Source: Candidatus Helarchaeota archaeon (GTDB taxonomy: Archaea; Asgardarchaeota; Lokiarchaeia; Helarchaeales; RDOG01). Taken from it: a DNA stretch of 64,000 bases. Shown in pieces: positions 8,345-17,486 of this stretch. The stretch is from NCBI GenBank assembly GCA_019058315.1, contig JAHPZH010000006.1:43052-107051 (forward strand), in the 5' to 3' direction. The notes below the pieces were generated by a model. It made no database searches. It was not told the DNA's origin and saw only the letters and a program-made list of their open reading frames with translations. Position numbers and translations under genes: made by a program. Each line of letters begins with the position of its first letter. Within the stretch, counting starts at the first letter, position 1.

Positions 8345-9184
8345 TTATAATTCAAAGGTCTTTTTTGCAAGTTCTGTAAATGCACTATTTACATTTTCTC
8401 CCGTTTTTGCAGACGTTTTATAAAATAAAGCATGAACCTTGGAAAATAATTTTTTAATATCATTTTGGGAGACTTCATGTTTTTCGAGATCTATTTTATT
8501 ACCAAAAATCGCCAAAGGGATTTTACCAGTCCATTTTATAATATCTTCCTTCCATTTTTTTATAGATTTAAATGTAACTTTTCTAGTAATATCAAATACT
8601 ATTATAGCACAATTTGCACCTTGATAATAAAAATTTCTGATATCATGGAATTGCTCATGACCTCCAATATCCCAGACAGTCATAGCTACATGCATTCCTG
8701 GGAGTTTTACAATCTTAAGGTTGAAGTCAGCTCCTAATGTGGGGGAATACGAGTCATCAAATTTATTTTCTGCGAATCTTCTAATTAAAGAGCTTTTACC
8801 AACTGCAGGATCACCAACAACAACAACTTTTAAGGAATATTTTCCCTCAGTTACTTCTTCTTTTTCTTCGACTTTTTTTTCACGTTCAGGTATCGATAGA
8901 TGACGCATCTTTTTAGGAATTTTTAATTCATCATATAATTTTTTAGCAATCTCAAAATGTTTGTTTGCTTCATCTTGCCTGCCAATAGGCCAATAAGTAT
9001 TTCCAATTTCAATTTCTACATTGGCTCTTTCTTTAGTCATTCCGAGTTTTGTATAAATTTCAACTACACTTTCCCAACACTTTACTGCCTCAGAAAAAAA
9101 ACCATCATCTCGTGCTTTTAATCCTTTTTGAATTAAATTTTCTGCTTTTTCTTTATCTATCGAATTATCTTTCAATTTAAACAC
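8345..9184 (-). CDS. Rab/Ras-like small GTPase with N-terminal TPR-like helices
   Basis: A 279-residue fusion. Residues about 8-92 are helical with TPR-like spacing (ARDDGFFSEAVKCWESVVEIY, then ANVEIEIGNTYWPIGRQDEA). A charged Lys/Glu linker follows (about 97-113). A complete Rab/Ras-type GTPase domain comes last: GDPAVGKS at 124-131, effector Thr in YSPTLGADF, WDIGG at 171-175, NKID at 229-232 and TSAK at 257-260. G3 is DIGG rather than DTAG, so the usual catalytic Gln position is shifted to His-Glu-Gln. The protein ends soon after TSAK with no C-terminal prenylation cysteine, so membrane attachment would have to come from elsewhere. The start is a GTG without a clear ribosome site. Confidence 0.9.
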   Translation of the reverse strand: MFKLKDNSIDKEKAENLIQKGLKARDDGFFSEAVKCWESVVEIYTKLGMTKERANVEIEIGNTYWPIGRQDEANKHFEIAKKLYDELKIPKKMRHLSIPEREKKVEEKEEVTEGKYSLKVVVVGDPAVGKSSLIRRFAENKFDDSYSPTLGADFNLKIVKLPGMHVAMTVWDIGGHEQFHDIRNFYYQGANCAIIVFDITRKVTFKSIKKWKEDIIKWTGKIPLAIFGNKIDLEKHEVSQNDIKKLFSKVHALFYKTSAKTGENVNSAFTELAKKTFEL

Positions 9185-9360
9185 TCATAAAGATATTAAT
9201 ATTTTAATTCTATGTAACTTAATTTTTTAATATAAAATAATTAAGTTTTTCACTTAAAATTTAGGAAAAATCAAAAAATAACTTAAAGGCGAGAGAAAAA
9301 ATTAGTTAAAATTAATTAATGATTGGATATAGTTTTTTTTTTAATTTTGAGGTTAATATA

Positions 9361-9696
9361 ATGATGATAAGGAATAATAAAAAGAGTGAAATGGTAGAAA
9401 CTGATTTATATGAATTAAATTTACCAGGACAATTCATATTAAAAGAAGTAGTGGATAAAGATTCAAAACGCATAGGGGTTGTAAGAAATATTCGGTTAAA
9501 ATTTCCTCAAAAAGTGGAATTAATTGTTAAAGGCATTGATATCGAGGTTCCAATAGATTTTAAAAATATTCAAAAAGTTGGTACAATTATTCAATTAAAA
9601 ACAAAGATTAAAATTGCCGAAGAATGCGATGTTTCTGAAGTAGTTAGATTAAGAAAAGAAATTGAACAAGAAATAAGTGAAATTTATACTGGTTAA
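9361..9696 (+). CDS. PRC-barrel-like small protein
   Basis: A protein of about 111 residues. The start at 9361 (MMIRNN) is favoured over an upstream ATG because GAGGTTAATATA precedes it. The core reads VVDKDSKRIGVVRNIRLKF ... DIEVPIDFKNIQKVGTIIQLK, which fits the beta-rich pattern of PRC-barrel domains (KxGKxIGxV ... ip...I..VGd.I.L). A short charged helix follows (RLRKEIEQEISE). PRC barrels occur in archaeal RNA-processing and cell-division proteins. The family match is by pattern only and no specific role can be given. Confidence 0.5.
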   Translation: MMIRNNKKSEMVETDLYELNLPGQFILKEVVDKDSKRIGVVRNIRLKFPQKVELIVKGIDIEVPIDFKNIQKVGTIIQLKTKIKIAEECDVSEVVRLRKEIEQEISEIYTG

Positions 9697-9729
9697 AAAT
9701 AAATAAATTAGTAAAATTCTTTTAATATT

Positions 9730-10104
9730 CTAACCATTATAACCAGTAGATTTGGAAATCCTTTTAATTCGTTCAATAGACTCTAAATAAGCTATTAATA
9801 ATCGAAGATAAGAATTTAGGTTATCAATATCTTTTTCTTTCTCAATTATTTTGGTTAATTCTTCAATTTTGCTATTAATCACTTCATTTAATTTGGCTAG
9901 CATAGATTCTTGTATGATAGATATAGCTTCTTTGTCATCTGTGATTTTAATAACTTGTTTATTACAAGATGGGCAGAATAATAAATCATTTTTTAAAAAT
10001 AATGGCGAATTACATGATGGACAAATGTCAGAGGTCATGGTATAACCTTGTTTCAACATTTCTGCCATCTTTTTAATTTTGTCATCTTCTTTTTTATCTT
10101 CCAA
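9730..10104 (-). CDS. UPF0148 / Sjogren-autoantigen-like zinc protein
   Basis: A 124-residue protein with the UPF0148 layout: an N-terminal helix KKMAEMLKQGYTMTSDICPSC, a zinc ribbon CPSC...CPSC (CPSCNSPLF ... LLFCPSCNKQ, about residues 28-48), and a C-terminal coiled-coil-like helix rich in Lys/Glu. Homologues include archaeal UPF0148 proteins and the eukaryotic autoantigen p27. It begins with TTG preceded by GGAGAA. The function of the family is not established. Confidence 0.8.
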   Translation of the reverse strand: MEDKKEDDKIKKMAEMLKQGYTMTSDICPSCNSPLFLKNDLLFCPSCNKQVIKITDDKEAISIIQESMLAKLNEVINSKIEELTKIIEKEKDIDNLNSYLRLLIAYLESIERIKRISKSTGYNG

Positions 10105-10232
10105 AACAAATTCTCCAATTAATTTATGTAAATTTGATTTTTTCTAATATTTAATAAACAAATAATTCATTATCAAATTAATATGTAATTTACAGAATTT
10201 TATTATATCTGATTAGAAAGTATGTGATAATC

Positions 10233-11513
10233 ATGTCCGACGATTGGGGATTCATGAAAGATGCAATATATGGGTATATTATTATATCTAAAAACCAAAA
10301 AGAAATAATTGATACATATCCTATGCAAAGATTGAGAAGAATTAGACAATTAGCTGGGTCAGAATATGTCTATATGGGAGCGACGCATTGCCGTTTTTCT
10401 CACTCATTAGGAGTTTCTCATTTAGCCGAACAATTAATAACAAATCTTTCTAGAGAAGTTGAGATCTCACCAACTCAAATCGAAAAGGTTAAAATTGCCG
10501 CTATGCTTCATGATGTAGGTCATGGTCCTTTTTCTCATATATCAGAATCATTATTGATTAATTACTTAGGAAAAACTCATGAAGATATGACTAGCTGGCT
10601 AATTCAAAAATCAGTATTACAGGACAAATTAGAAAAAATCGGACATAATTCTGATGAAATTTCAAAATTAGCAGTTGGTAAATTGAGAAAAAATGGGGAA
10701 TTTTTCATGGATCAAATTATTTCTAGTTCCGTAGATGTCGATGCCCTCGATTATATAGTTCGAGATAGTCGATTTTCCGGTGCAGAATATGGATTCGTAG
10801 ATATTTTTAGATTAATTTATTCTATGAATATTATTTCTCCAAATGGAGATTTAGCAATTGATTTAACAGCATTATCCGCCTTGGAAGCATTTTTATTAGC
10901 CAGATTTGAATCTTTTAAGAGTATTTATTTCCATAAAACTTCTCGCGCAGTTCAAATTATGATATGTGATGCACTCGATAAAGCAAAGGAAGAATTAAAT
11001 TTTCTTGATATAAAAAATCCAGAAGACTATTTGAAATGGGACGATTATACTACTTGGACCATGTTAAAAAACTCGAAGGGGGCAAATGCTATTATAAATG
11101 ATTTATGTCATAGGAGATTATTAAAAGTTGCATATGAACAGACTTCACATGTAAAAGAAGAAATTTTTCCCACAATTGTTACAAAGGATAAAGTTCGTTT
11201 ACAAATTGAAGAAGAAATAGCAGAAATAGCAGGTATTGATCCTGATAAAGTGTGGATTGACGTCCCGAATTTACCTTCAGTCCCTTATCGTCATTCAATT
11301 CACTTTGAACCTATGGAAATTCCAGTATTTCAAAAAACACGTGACGGAAAGAAGATTAAAAAACGAATTACGGAAATTTCTAACGTGATAAGAGTATTAA
11401 AAGGATTTTTAAATATTGTTAGAGTTTACACCTTTGATGATAAAAGAGATGTAGTCTCAAAAGCAGCAGAAAAGGTTTTTGGAATTCCTTCAAGTGCAAA
11501 AATTTCTATGTGA
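10233..11513 (+). CDS. HD-domain phosphohydrolase (SAMHD1/dGTPase-like)
   Basis: A protein of about 426 residues starting at 10233 (MSDDWGFMKD), preceded by a GTGATAATC site. The HD metal site is intact: RFSHSLGVSHL (H57), MLHDVGHGPFSH (H93-D94) and a downstream Asp in SSSVDVDALDYIVRD. This order is that of the COG1078 family, which includes SAMHD1-type dNTP triphosphohydrolases. The C-terminal third (DKVWIDVPNLPSVPYRHSI) also matches this family. A nucleotide substrate is likely; dNTP pool control would suit the nearby mismatch repair genes, but that link is inference. Confidence 0.88.
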   Translation: MSDDWGFMKDAIYGYIIISKNQKEIIDTYPMQRLRRIRQLAGSEYVYMGATHCRFSHSLGVSHLAEQLITNLSREVEISPTQIEKVKIAAMLHDVGHGPFSHISESLLINYLGKTHEDMTSWLIQKSVLQDKLEKIGHNSDEISKLAVGKLRKNGEFFMDQIISSSVDVDALDYIVRDSRFSGAEYGFVDIFRLIYSMNIISPNGDLAIDLTALSALEAFLLARFESFKSIYFHKTSRAVQIMICDALDKAKEELNFLDIKNPEDYLKWDDYTTWTMLKNSKGANAIINDLCHRRLLKVAYEQTSHVKEEIFPTIVTKDKVRLQIEEEIAEIAGIDPDKVWIDVPNLPSVPYRHSIHFEPMEIPVFQKTRDGKKIKKRITEISNVIRVLKGFLNIVRVYTFDDKRDVVSKAAEKVFGIPSSAKISM

Positions 11514-11988
11514 TCAACAAATCCTTTTCAAGAGTGATTTTATTATAAATTTCTTTCATAATCATATTAGCTTTAGCATGAAGTATATCGTCAAATGAAT
11601 AATTCTTAATAAAAATGTTTATACACATATTTGAATAAATTTCTAGTAATTTAGCTAGTTTTAAACTTTTCTGGTAACTTTGTATTAACAGAAATTTGTC
11701 ATTTTCAAAAGGTTTCATACTAGAAGAGGATTTTATTTTTTTAATAATTTGTTGTTTGTTAATACCTTTTTTTAAAAGCGTTTTATTATGAAATGTTGAA
11801 AAATTTGCATTATTAAAATATTTTTCATTTAATTGATTAATTTCAATTTGAAAAAAATTAGTTATTTCATTCATCTTATTATTTAACAATTCAGAAAAAT
11901 TCTCCATATTATCTAAAAATATTTTAATAATTTGAATAATGTTATATGGTGTATTTATATTATCTGCCTCTTTTTTCAATTTAATCAT
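11506..11988 (-). CDS. Uncharacterised helical protein
   Basis: A 160-residue protein I do not recognise. It is lysine- and asparagine-rich and mostly helical, with possible short coiled coils (MENFSELLNNKMNEITNFF and KSLKLAKLLEIYSNMCINIF). There is no signal peptide, membrane span or metal motif. Its 3' end overlaps the 3' end of the HD gene by 8 bp on the opposite strand. Codon use is like its neighbours, so it is probably real, but no function can be given. Confidence 0.5.
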   Translation of the reverse strand: MIKLKKEADNINTPYNIIQIIKIFLDNMENFSELLNNKMNEITNFFQIEINQLNEKYFNNANFSTFHNKTLLKKGINKQQIIKKIKSSSSMKPFENDKFLLIQSYQKSLKLAKLLEIYSNMCINIFIKNYSFDDILHAKANMIMKEIYNKITLEKDLLIT

Positions 11989-12181
11989 TTTATAATTTTA
12001 TTATTGTTAATTTGCGCATTAAATATAATAAAATCTATTGCTAAAACTAATTAAACTGTTATATTTTAATATTTAAACCACATCTCTTATTATTGCGCAA
12101 CTGATATGATCAATAAATGGATTTATAGAATTTTTAAGGAGGAAGTTTATTATTAATTAACGAAATATTTTTGGATGAAAA

Positions 12182-12790
12182 ATGATTAATTTTAAATGTT
12201 TAAGGTGTGGTAATTGCTGCAAACAAAGATATGTTTGCATTTACTATTCAGAATTAAACAAATTAGAAAAATTAAAGAATAAAACTAATAAAGACATTAA
12301 TTTAATTCCCTTTCGTTATTACGTTGATAAAATAAATGAGATAATAATCGATGTAATCTATAGAATCGATTCAAAACCATGTCCTTTTCTGAAAAATAAT
12401 TTATGTGGAATCCAGAATGAAAAATTTATATCTTGTAAAAAATTTCCTATAGCAACCTGGATAGATCTAGGTTTTTTTTCCAAATTAGGTTTTAATAGGT
12501 TATATTTTGAATTAGATAATCATTGTTCTTTTCTTATAAAGAATAAGAATTATTTAAATTCAATCAAGAAATTAAAATTAGAAGATATCTTTAAAGAAGA
12601 AGTGTATGCAAACCTTGAGGATCATAAAATTTGGACCTTAATAAACTCAAAAATAAAGAAAATTGTAAAAGAAAAGAAGTTGGACATAATAATCGATTAT
12701 AAATTAAGAAAAAAAGATTCAAATTATGTTAATAAAATTTTGAAAAAATGGTCTCATAAACCTGTGCATGTTTATTTTGAGGAACTATAA
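12182..12790 (+). CDS. YkgJ-type cysteine-cluster (Fe/Zn-binding) protein
   Basis: A 202-residue protein with the CxxCxxCC cluster at the N-terminus (CLRCGNCC) and a second cluster CPFLKNNLCGIQNEKFISCKKFP, which is the YkgJ/Fe-S oxidoreductase-like zinc- or iron-chelating domain. The start is fixed by an in-frame stop six bases upstream. A strong AAGGAGGAAG site lies about 40 bp upstream, too far to serve this ATG, and I find no start codon it could serve. A second gene with this domain lies at 13092-13964. Function is unknown. Confidence 0.75.
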   Translation: MINFKCLRCGNCCKQRYVCIYYSELNKLEKLKNKTNKDINLIPFRYYVDKINEIIIDVIYRIDSKPCPFLKNNLCGIQNEKFISCKKFPIATWIDLGFFSKLGFNRLYFELDNHCSFLIKNKNYLNSIKKLKLEDIFKEEVYANLEDHKIWTLINSKIKKIVKEKKLDIIIDYKLRKKDSNYVNKILKKWSHKPVHVYFEEL

Positions 12791-12814
12791 TTACTATTTT
12801 TTATGATTAAATTG

Positions 12815-13003
12815 TTACCCAAAACCTAATTGTCCAAAAAGTGCAAAAATCGAACTTGATAACCACTGAAAAATTCCAAAAATTAAGCCGATTATGATTA
12901 TTATCATTGCAATTGATAGTCCTAATAACAAAGCTTCTTCAGTTATTGGTCCAACTAATGTAATTAAAGAAAAAGATTTTGAATTTTTAAATTTCCAATT
13001 CAT
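12815..13003 (-). CDS. Small single-span membrane protein
   Basis: A 62-residue protein with a short basic N-terminus (MNWKFKNSK) and one hydrophobic span (ALLLGLSIAMIIIIIGLIFG, about residues 25-44), ending with aromatic and Gly residues (LFGQLGFG). The stretch GPITEEALLLG vaguely resembles the E-x-L-L-L pattern of archaeal pilin-like small proteins. A 46-residue protein at 17487-17627 has a similar layout. I do not recognise a family. Confidence 0.5.
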   Translation of the reverse strand: MNWKFKNSKSFSLITLVGPITEEALLLGLSIAMIIIIIGLIFGIFQWLSSSIFALFGQLGFG

Positions 13004-13091
13004 TTTAATTCTAAAATAATCCTTATCAAACTATTTAAACTCAAATTTTTATATCGAAGTCCTAAAAGTATTGAATATATGATAAATTCAG

Positions 13092-13964
13092 TCAAATTTT
13101 CAATAAATTGAATACAGAAATTATATCATTTATTGAAAAATCATCAGAAAGTAAATTTAAAATTGATTGTCGATTATAAATTTTATTACTATTTATGGTT
13201 AGAATCTTTTTTCCAATATTTATTCCATTAACATTTAATTTTGATTCATATTTTGACAGAAATTCTTGTTCTCTTTCCCATAATAATATAGTTTTAATCC
13301 ATAACTTGCTTAGCCCCTGTAAAATAATTGGAGAGACATATGTTGTCCAATTACCACCATGAGCACAATGACCAATCCATAGTTTCTGTTCTTTATTCCA
13401 AGTAAAGACATTTGTGATTAATGGATATTTTGAGCAAGTTGGTGGTTTATATTTATGAATTAAACAACATTTTTTGTCGAAATCGAATGCAATACAAAAT
13501 TTTTCATCATTTATTTCTTTTAATTTTAATTTGTATTTACCATTCTTTTTATAAAAATTTTCAAAAGGAAAAATTCTTTCAGATATTATTCTATTATAGT
13601 CAATTAATTCAACAGAATAATTACCATGACAACAACCATGAAAATCTCGACATTCTGTTAAACAATCAGGAGATTTTTTTGCAATTCTATTTAAAAACGC
13701 ACCTCGAATTAAATCATAAAGCTTTATCGAATCGTGAATAAAAGATTTAGAAAATAAATCTTTTAAATAATTTTGAAATTTTAAAATTTTATTTAAATTT
13801 AATTCTTGGTTTGTAAATTCATTAAATTTTTCTAGATTTGCTTTTTGGAACTCAAAATCTAAATCTGGTATAACTAATTGATTCAAAATTAGTTCAAAAA
13901 TTTCAAATATTTTAATAAAGTAATGATTTTTTATGAAATACTTAAGATTTATGACTTTCTGCAT
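13092..13964 (-). CDS. Cysteine-cluster (YkgJ-like) protein
   Basis: A 290-residue protein with a helical N-terminal third and a central cysteine cluster: CLTECRDFHGCCHGNY, then CIAFDFDKKCCLIHKYKPPTCSKYP. The second part fits the C-x-C-x-(4-6)-RPxxCRxxP pattern of YkgJ-like metal-binding domains. The C-terminal portion is basic and unrecognised. It shares this domain with the gene at 12182-12790, but sequence around the cluster differs, so the two are distant relatives rather than a recent duplication. No catalytic role is known. Confidence 0.65.
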   Translation of the reverse strand: MQKVINLKYFIKNHYFIKIFEIFELILNQLVIPDLDFEFQKANLEKFNEFTNQELNLNKILKFQNYLKDLFSKSFIHDSIKLYDLIRGAFLNRIAKKSPDCLTECRDFHGCCHGNYSVELIDYNRIISERIFPFENFYKKNGKYKLKLKEINDEKFCIAFDFDKKCCLIHKYKPPTCSKYPLITNVFTWNKEQKLWIGHCAHGGNWTTYVSPIILQGLSKLWIKTILLWEREQEFLSKYESKLNVNGINIGKKILTINSNKIYNRQSILNLLSDDFSINDIISVFNLLKI

Positions 13965-14017
13965 TATCTGATTCCTTAAAGAATTATTTAATGAGAATTA
14001 GAATAGATTCAATAGGA

Positions 14018-14398
14018 TTAATGGCTAATTCTGTTTAATAACTTATTAACAACTTCAAACAATGAATTATAATGATCTTTAATATCTGAGGCAAAGTTTG
14101 TAATAGCGATTGATAATGTGTTTTTAGTTTTGGCAATTTTTTCAGCTATAGCTCTCGTTATTAATTCATTTCTTACTCCAAACATAAGTGGAATTGTAGA
14201 TGAATTAATTTGATTTAAATTGTCTAATTTGATTGGAACAGAAATTGCAATGGAACCAATTTTATAATCATTATCTGTTATAAAAATCATAACCCCATTA
14301 TTAAATTCGGTCAAAAACCCAGTAATTTTTATATTATTTGAAATAAATTTTTCTTCTTTTAGCCAATTTAAACCTTTATGTGCATTATTTATATTCAT
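14018..14398 (-). CDS. Putative PAC3/PAC4-like proteasome assembly chaperone
   Basis: A 126-residue protein encoded next to and on the same strand as the proteasome beta subunit (gap about 130 bp). Its pattern of beta strands then a helix (GVMIFITDNDYKIGSIAISV ... TIPLMFGVRNELITRAIAEKI ... NTLSIAITNF) resembles the small PSMG3/PSMG4 (PAC3/PAC4) fold: an N-terminal beta sheet, a strand with a Gly-containing turn, a long helix, a final strand and a C-terminal helix. The likeness is recalled from the human family and was not computed. Archaea are usually credited only with PAC2-type chaperones, so the context makes this worth testing. Confidence 0.45.
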   Translation of the reverse strand: MNINNAHKGLNWLKEEKFISNNIKITGFLTEFNNGVMIFITDNDYKIGSIAISVPIKLDNLNQINSSTIPLMFGVRNELITRAIAEKIAKTKNTLSIAITNFASDIKDHYNSLFEVVNKLLNRISH

Positions 14399-14530
14399 AT
14401 TAGGTCCCTAAAGAGAAAAATTTAGAAATAATTTTCCAAAATACTTAACAAATAAATAAAAAGATTAGTTTTAAAATTAAAAGGCTATTTGTTATGTAAA
14501 ATTTAGAGTTTTTTAATTCTAATTTTTAAA

Positions 14531-15136
14531 TTATAAATTAATTTCCGAAAATTCGGCTCCTTTTTGACTTATCAATAGGACATCTATTCCATTTCCAGAT
14601 AAAGGATCTCTTTCGGAAGCAGATTTTATTGCTTTTATTAAAAGTTGTTTACCTTCTTCAAGTGACATATTTTCTTTATATTCTTCTTCCAATACTCCAA
14701 TTGCCACTTGAGCTCCTGTTCCAATCGCAGCATAGACGTCATCTATAAGTGATCCAATCAAATCAAGTGCAAATAATTGACCGCCCTTATCGTCAATTCC
14801 GCCTACTAAAGTATCAGTAAAATAAGGAAACCAGCGCCTGGAATATAAAACCCCGGACATAAATTTTGCAGTACTTTTTACTGAAATTTTTCTTCCTCTT
14901 TCAAAACTGAATAATAAAGTATATGCTCTAATTGTACTAGTAAGTATTTGAAAATCTGAGATTAAACCAGCACAAGCGATGCCTATCCAGTCGGTTACTT
15001 TAAAAACTTTCTTGCCAGTTTTGCTAAGTACCCTACCCGCAAAATGAACTCTTTTTTCAGAAGCTAAAGCTACCCCATCTTTGCATACACAGCCAACTGT
15101 TGTGGCTCCTGGTGCCCAATCTATGCCAAAAGACAT
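14531..15136 (-). CDS. psmB: Proteasome beta subunit
   Basis: 20S proteasome beta subunit of about 201 residues. I place the start at 15136 (MSFGIDW) behind a GGTGAAT site rather than the upstream TTG. A short propeptide ends in Gly-Ala, and Thr12 (GATTVGCV) becomes the catalytic N-terminal threonine after self-cleavage. Lys in SEKRV, Asp in the DxxG context and the SxxxSGNGID region of the active site are present (ERDPLSGNGID). The family member normally pairs with an alpha subunit, which is not in this window. The adjacent 126-residue gene may be its assembly chaperone. Confidence 0.96.
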   Translation of the reverse strand: MSFGIDWAPGATTVGCVCKDGVALASEKRVHFAGRVLSKTGKKVFKVTDWIGIACAGLISDFQILTSTIRAYTLLFSFERGRKISVKSTAKFMSGVLYSRRWFPYFTDTLVGGIDDKGGQLFALDLIGSLIDDVYAAIGTGAQVAIGVLEEEYKENMSLEEGKQLLIKAIKSASERDPLSGNGIDVLLISQKGAEFSEINL

Positions 15137-15237
15137 TTTATTCACCAATTATATAATTTTATTACAATTAATTTATTCGAAGATTTACTCTAAAATATTT
15201 TCTTTATTTATTTTTATTATTATCTTAGGGTTAAAAA

Positions 15238-15492
15238 TTGCCTAGTAAAATAAGATCCTTATTGAATAAAATAAAATGGGATCCTCAATTAAAAAGGAAA
15301 GATTTTCTCTTGACATTTATTCATAGAGGAATTCCGAGAAACAGAAAAACTATTGAATCCAAACAATTAATAGATATTACTCAGAACTTTTTTTCATATA
15401 AAGATAATGGAACTATAACGCATATTCCATTTCATAGAATAATTGAGATAAAGAATAAAAAAACAAATGAAATAATATATTTAAAAAAATGA
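15238..15492 (+). CDS. DUF504 / UPF0248 protein
   Basis: An 84-residue protein with the UPF0248 pattern: SLLNKIKWDPQ, TFIHRGIPRN, and the conserved end HIPFHRIIEI. It starts with TTG. The stop codon lies 7 bp before the NOG1 gene, suggesting one operon. DUF504 proteins occur beside RNA-processing genes in archaea and near 2'-5' RNA ligase domains in eukaryotes; the molecular role is unknown. Confidence 0.8.
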   Translation: MPSKIRSLLNKIKWDPQLKRKDFLLTFIHRGIPRNRKTIESKQLIDITQNFFSYKDNGTITHIPFHRIIEIKNKKTNEIIYLKK

Positions 15493-15501
15493 GATAAAAT
15501 C

Positions 15502-16500
15502 ATGAATCCTTTTAAAATAGCTTATATCCCACATTCACAAGAATTATTAGATATTTCATTTCATAAAACTTCTAAATTAAATTTAAAAGTTAACCCAAAA
15601 TTTTCAGCAAAAAAAAAGGCAAGACTAAAGGAACTAAAAAGAATTAATCATGTAGCACAACATATTAAGAATAAGATTATAAAAATTGTTAAATCTTTTC
15701 CAACTTTTGAAAAACTTCACCCGTTTTATTATGAATTAACAAATATTTTAGTAAATGTTAAAAATGTTAAAAAATTACTAGGTTCTCTTTCTGGAACTAA
15801 TAATGTAATTGAAACAATCTTAAATAAAACGGTGAGTAGAATTCGTTCATATGAAAATCCTAAGGATATTGCACAAGAAAGGATAAAATTTTATGGTAGA
15901 ATTTCTTCAATAATTTACAAAATGAAAAACAATTTAGAAGAATTAAGAAATATTAGAAAGATATTAATTAAATTACCTTCAGTTTCATTTGATATTCCGA
16001 CAATAGTTGTTGCAGGATATCCGAATGTTGGAAAAAGTTCCCTTGTAAAAATTATTTCTTCAGCAACTCCAAAAATAGACTATTATCCATTTACAACAAA
16101 ATCTATCAATATTGGTTATACTAAATTCAATAATATACGATTTCAAATATTAGATACCCCCGGTTTATTAGATAGAGAATTATTAAAACGTAATAAAATA
16201 GAATTACAAGCAATTATAGCGTTAAAATATCTTGCAAAAAAAATTGCTTTTATTATTGATCCTTCTGAGTCATGCGGCTATCCTATTACTAATCAAATAA
16301 ATTTATATCGTGAAATTTGTAAGCTCTTTCCAGAAATACCTATTTTTTTAATATTTAATAAAATGGATCTAATTTCAAAGGAGAGACTTGAAATTATCAA
16401 AAAAAATGAAATATTTAATGAAAACATATTTTTTATAATAGCCGTTCAAGGAGAAGGAATTCCAAAATTATTAGAAGAATTATTCGATAATAATAATTGA
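15502..16500 (+). CDS. NOG1 family GTPase (ribosome large-subunit assembly)
   Basis: A 332-residue NOG1-type GTPase. An N-terminal helical domain (about residues 1-160) precedes the GTPase: G1 AGYPNVGKSS (about 172-181), G3 DTPGLLDRE, and G4 NKMD (FNKMDLISK). The ATG follows GAGATAAAATC. Eukaryotic Nog1 acts in 60S ribosome biogenesis; archaeal members are shorter, lacking the C-terminal nucleolar extension, as here. It probably shares a transcript with the DUF504 gene just upstream. Confidence 0.93.
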   Translation: MNPFKIAYIPHSQELLDISFHKTSKLNLKVNPKFSAKKKARLKELKRINHVAQHIKNKIIKIVKSFPTFEKLHPFYYELTNILVNVKNVKKLLGSLSGTNNVIETILNKTVSRIRSYENPKDIAQERIKFYGRISSIIYKMKNNLEELRNIRKILIKLPSVSFDIPTIVVAGYPNVGKSSLVKIISSATPKIDYYPFTTKSINIGYTKFNNIRFQILDTPGLLDRELLKRNKIELQAIIALKYLAKKIAFIIDPSESCGYPITNQINLYREICKLFPEIPIFLIFNKMDLISKERLEIIKKNEIFNENIFFIIAVQGEGIPKLLEELFDNNN

Positions 16501-16616
16501 ACTCATAATTGATTGAACCTAATTTTTAACCTACCCCGTTTTTTACAAGAAGTAGTTAAAAATATGTTTTTATATAAAATATTAATAATAAAATTTCAAC
16601 TAAGGGTGAATGTACA

Positions 16617-17378
16617 ATGAAAATCCAAGATATTTTATCTTTTTGGCTAGGAATCGGATTATTAATAATTTGTGGGATAAATATCAGTTTTATCTTTTAT
16701 TTAAAACTTCATTTTAATTATCCAATCAGTATTTTTATAATTCACAGTTTTCCAATGTTTTTCTTAATCCCATCAGCAATTTTATTTTTATATTACAGTT
16801 TAAATAAGGTATCCAATTACGCTAAGTTAGGTTTTATTTTAGGCATTCCATTTTGGACGTTTTTTCTATGGATAACTGTAAGTTTCATATCTCTTTATTT
16901 TAGTATTAGCGTAATTTCCATTTCTTCAATTATACTTGCCTTAATATTTACTTCAATAATATTTAGCCGCCGAAAAAAAATAGATACTGCAATTCCATTA
17001 AAAAATTCATTCAAATTTACCCCTTCAAGATTAAGCTACATCCTTTTGTATATATTAGGAATATTTTTAATTATTATTCAGCTTACACTTTTTTTAAATA
17101 TATTCTATAATTATCGTATAAGTTCTAAATTATTAACACAATATAGTGATTTATTTAATTTTATTCCACTTTTTTTTGATGATTTGGAAAGTGCTAAAGG
17201 TTTTTTTTATTTGGGTTTAATAATTAGTGCAAATCATCAAAACATAAATTCTCAATTAAGCCAATTTTTTGATATAGCTAAATATTTGATTATATTAGGA
17301 AGTATTTTGATTTTAATTGGTGTTTTTTTACATATCATTAGAAAACAAAGATTGAAAGATTCCCCTGAACCCCAATAA
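16617..17378 (+). CDS. Multi-span membrane protein of unknown function
   Basis: A 253-residue protein with about six or seven hydrophobic spans: residues about 8-30, 38-60, 70-110 (two close spans), 140-165 and 225-245. A basic cytoplasmic loop (FSRRKKIDTA) lies between the fourth and fifth spans. There are no recognisable catalytic or transport motifs. The start follows GGGTGAATGTAC. It has no clear operon partner. Confidence 0.6.
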   Translation: MKIQDILSFWLGIGLLIICGINISFIFYLKLHFNYPISIFIIHSFPMFFLIPSAILFLYYSLNKVSNYAKLGFILGIPFWTFFLWITVSFISLYFSISVISISSIILALIFTSIIFSRRKKIDTAIPLKNSFKFTPSRLSYILLYILGIFLIIIQLTLFLNIFYNYRISSKLLTQYSDLFNFIPLFFDDLESAKGFFYLGLIISANHQNINSQLSQFFDIAKYLIILGSILILIGVFLHIIRKQRLKDSPEPQ

Positions 17379-17486
17379 TCATGAACCTGATAATAACTCA
17401 TCGTGTAGATTATGGTATAATCTGAAAAAGTATTAGATGAATTATATGAAAATTTATAATATAAAATTAATTAATCGATTTTAATT

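Noticed and set aside
12137..12182. A hidden gene start behind the strong AAGGAGGAAG site
   Set aside because: No ATG, GTG or TTG frame of any length begins at suitable spacing before the in-frame stop.
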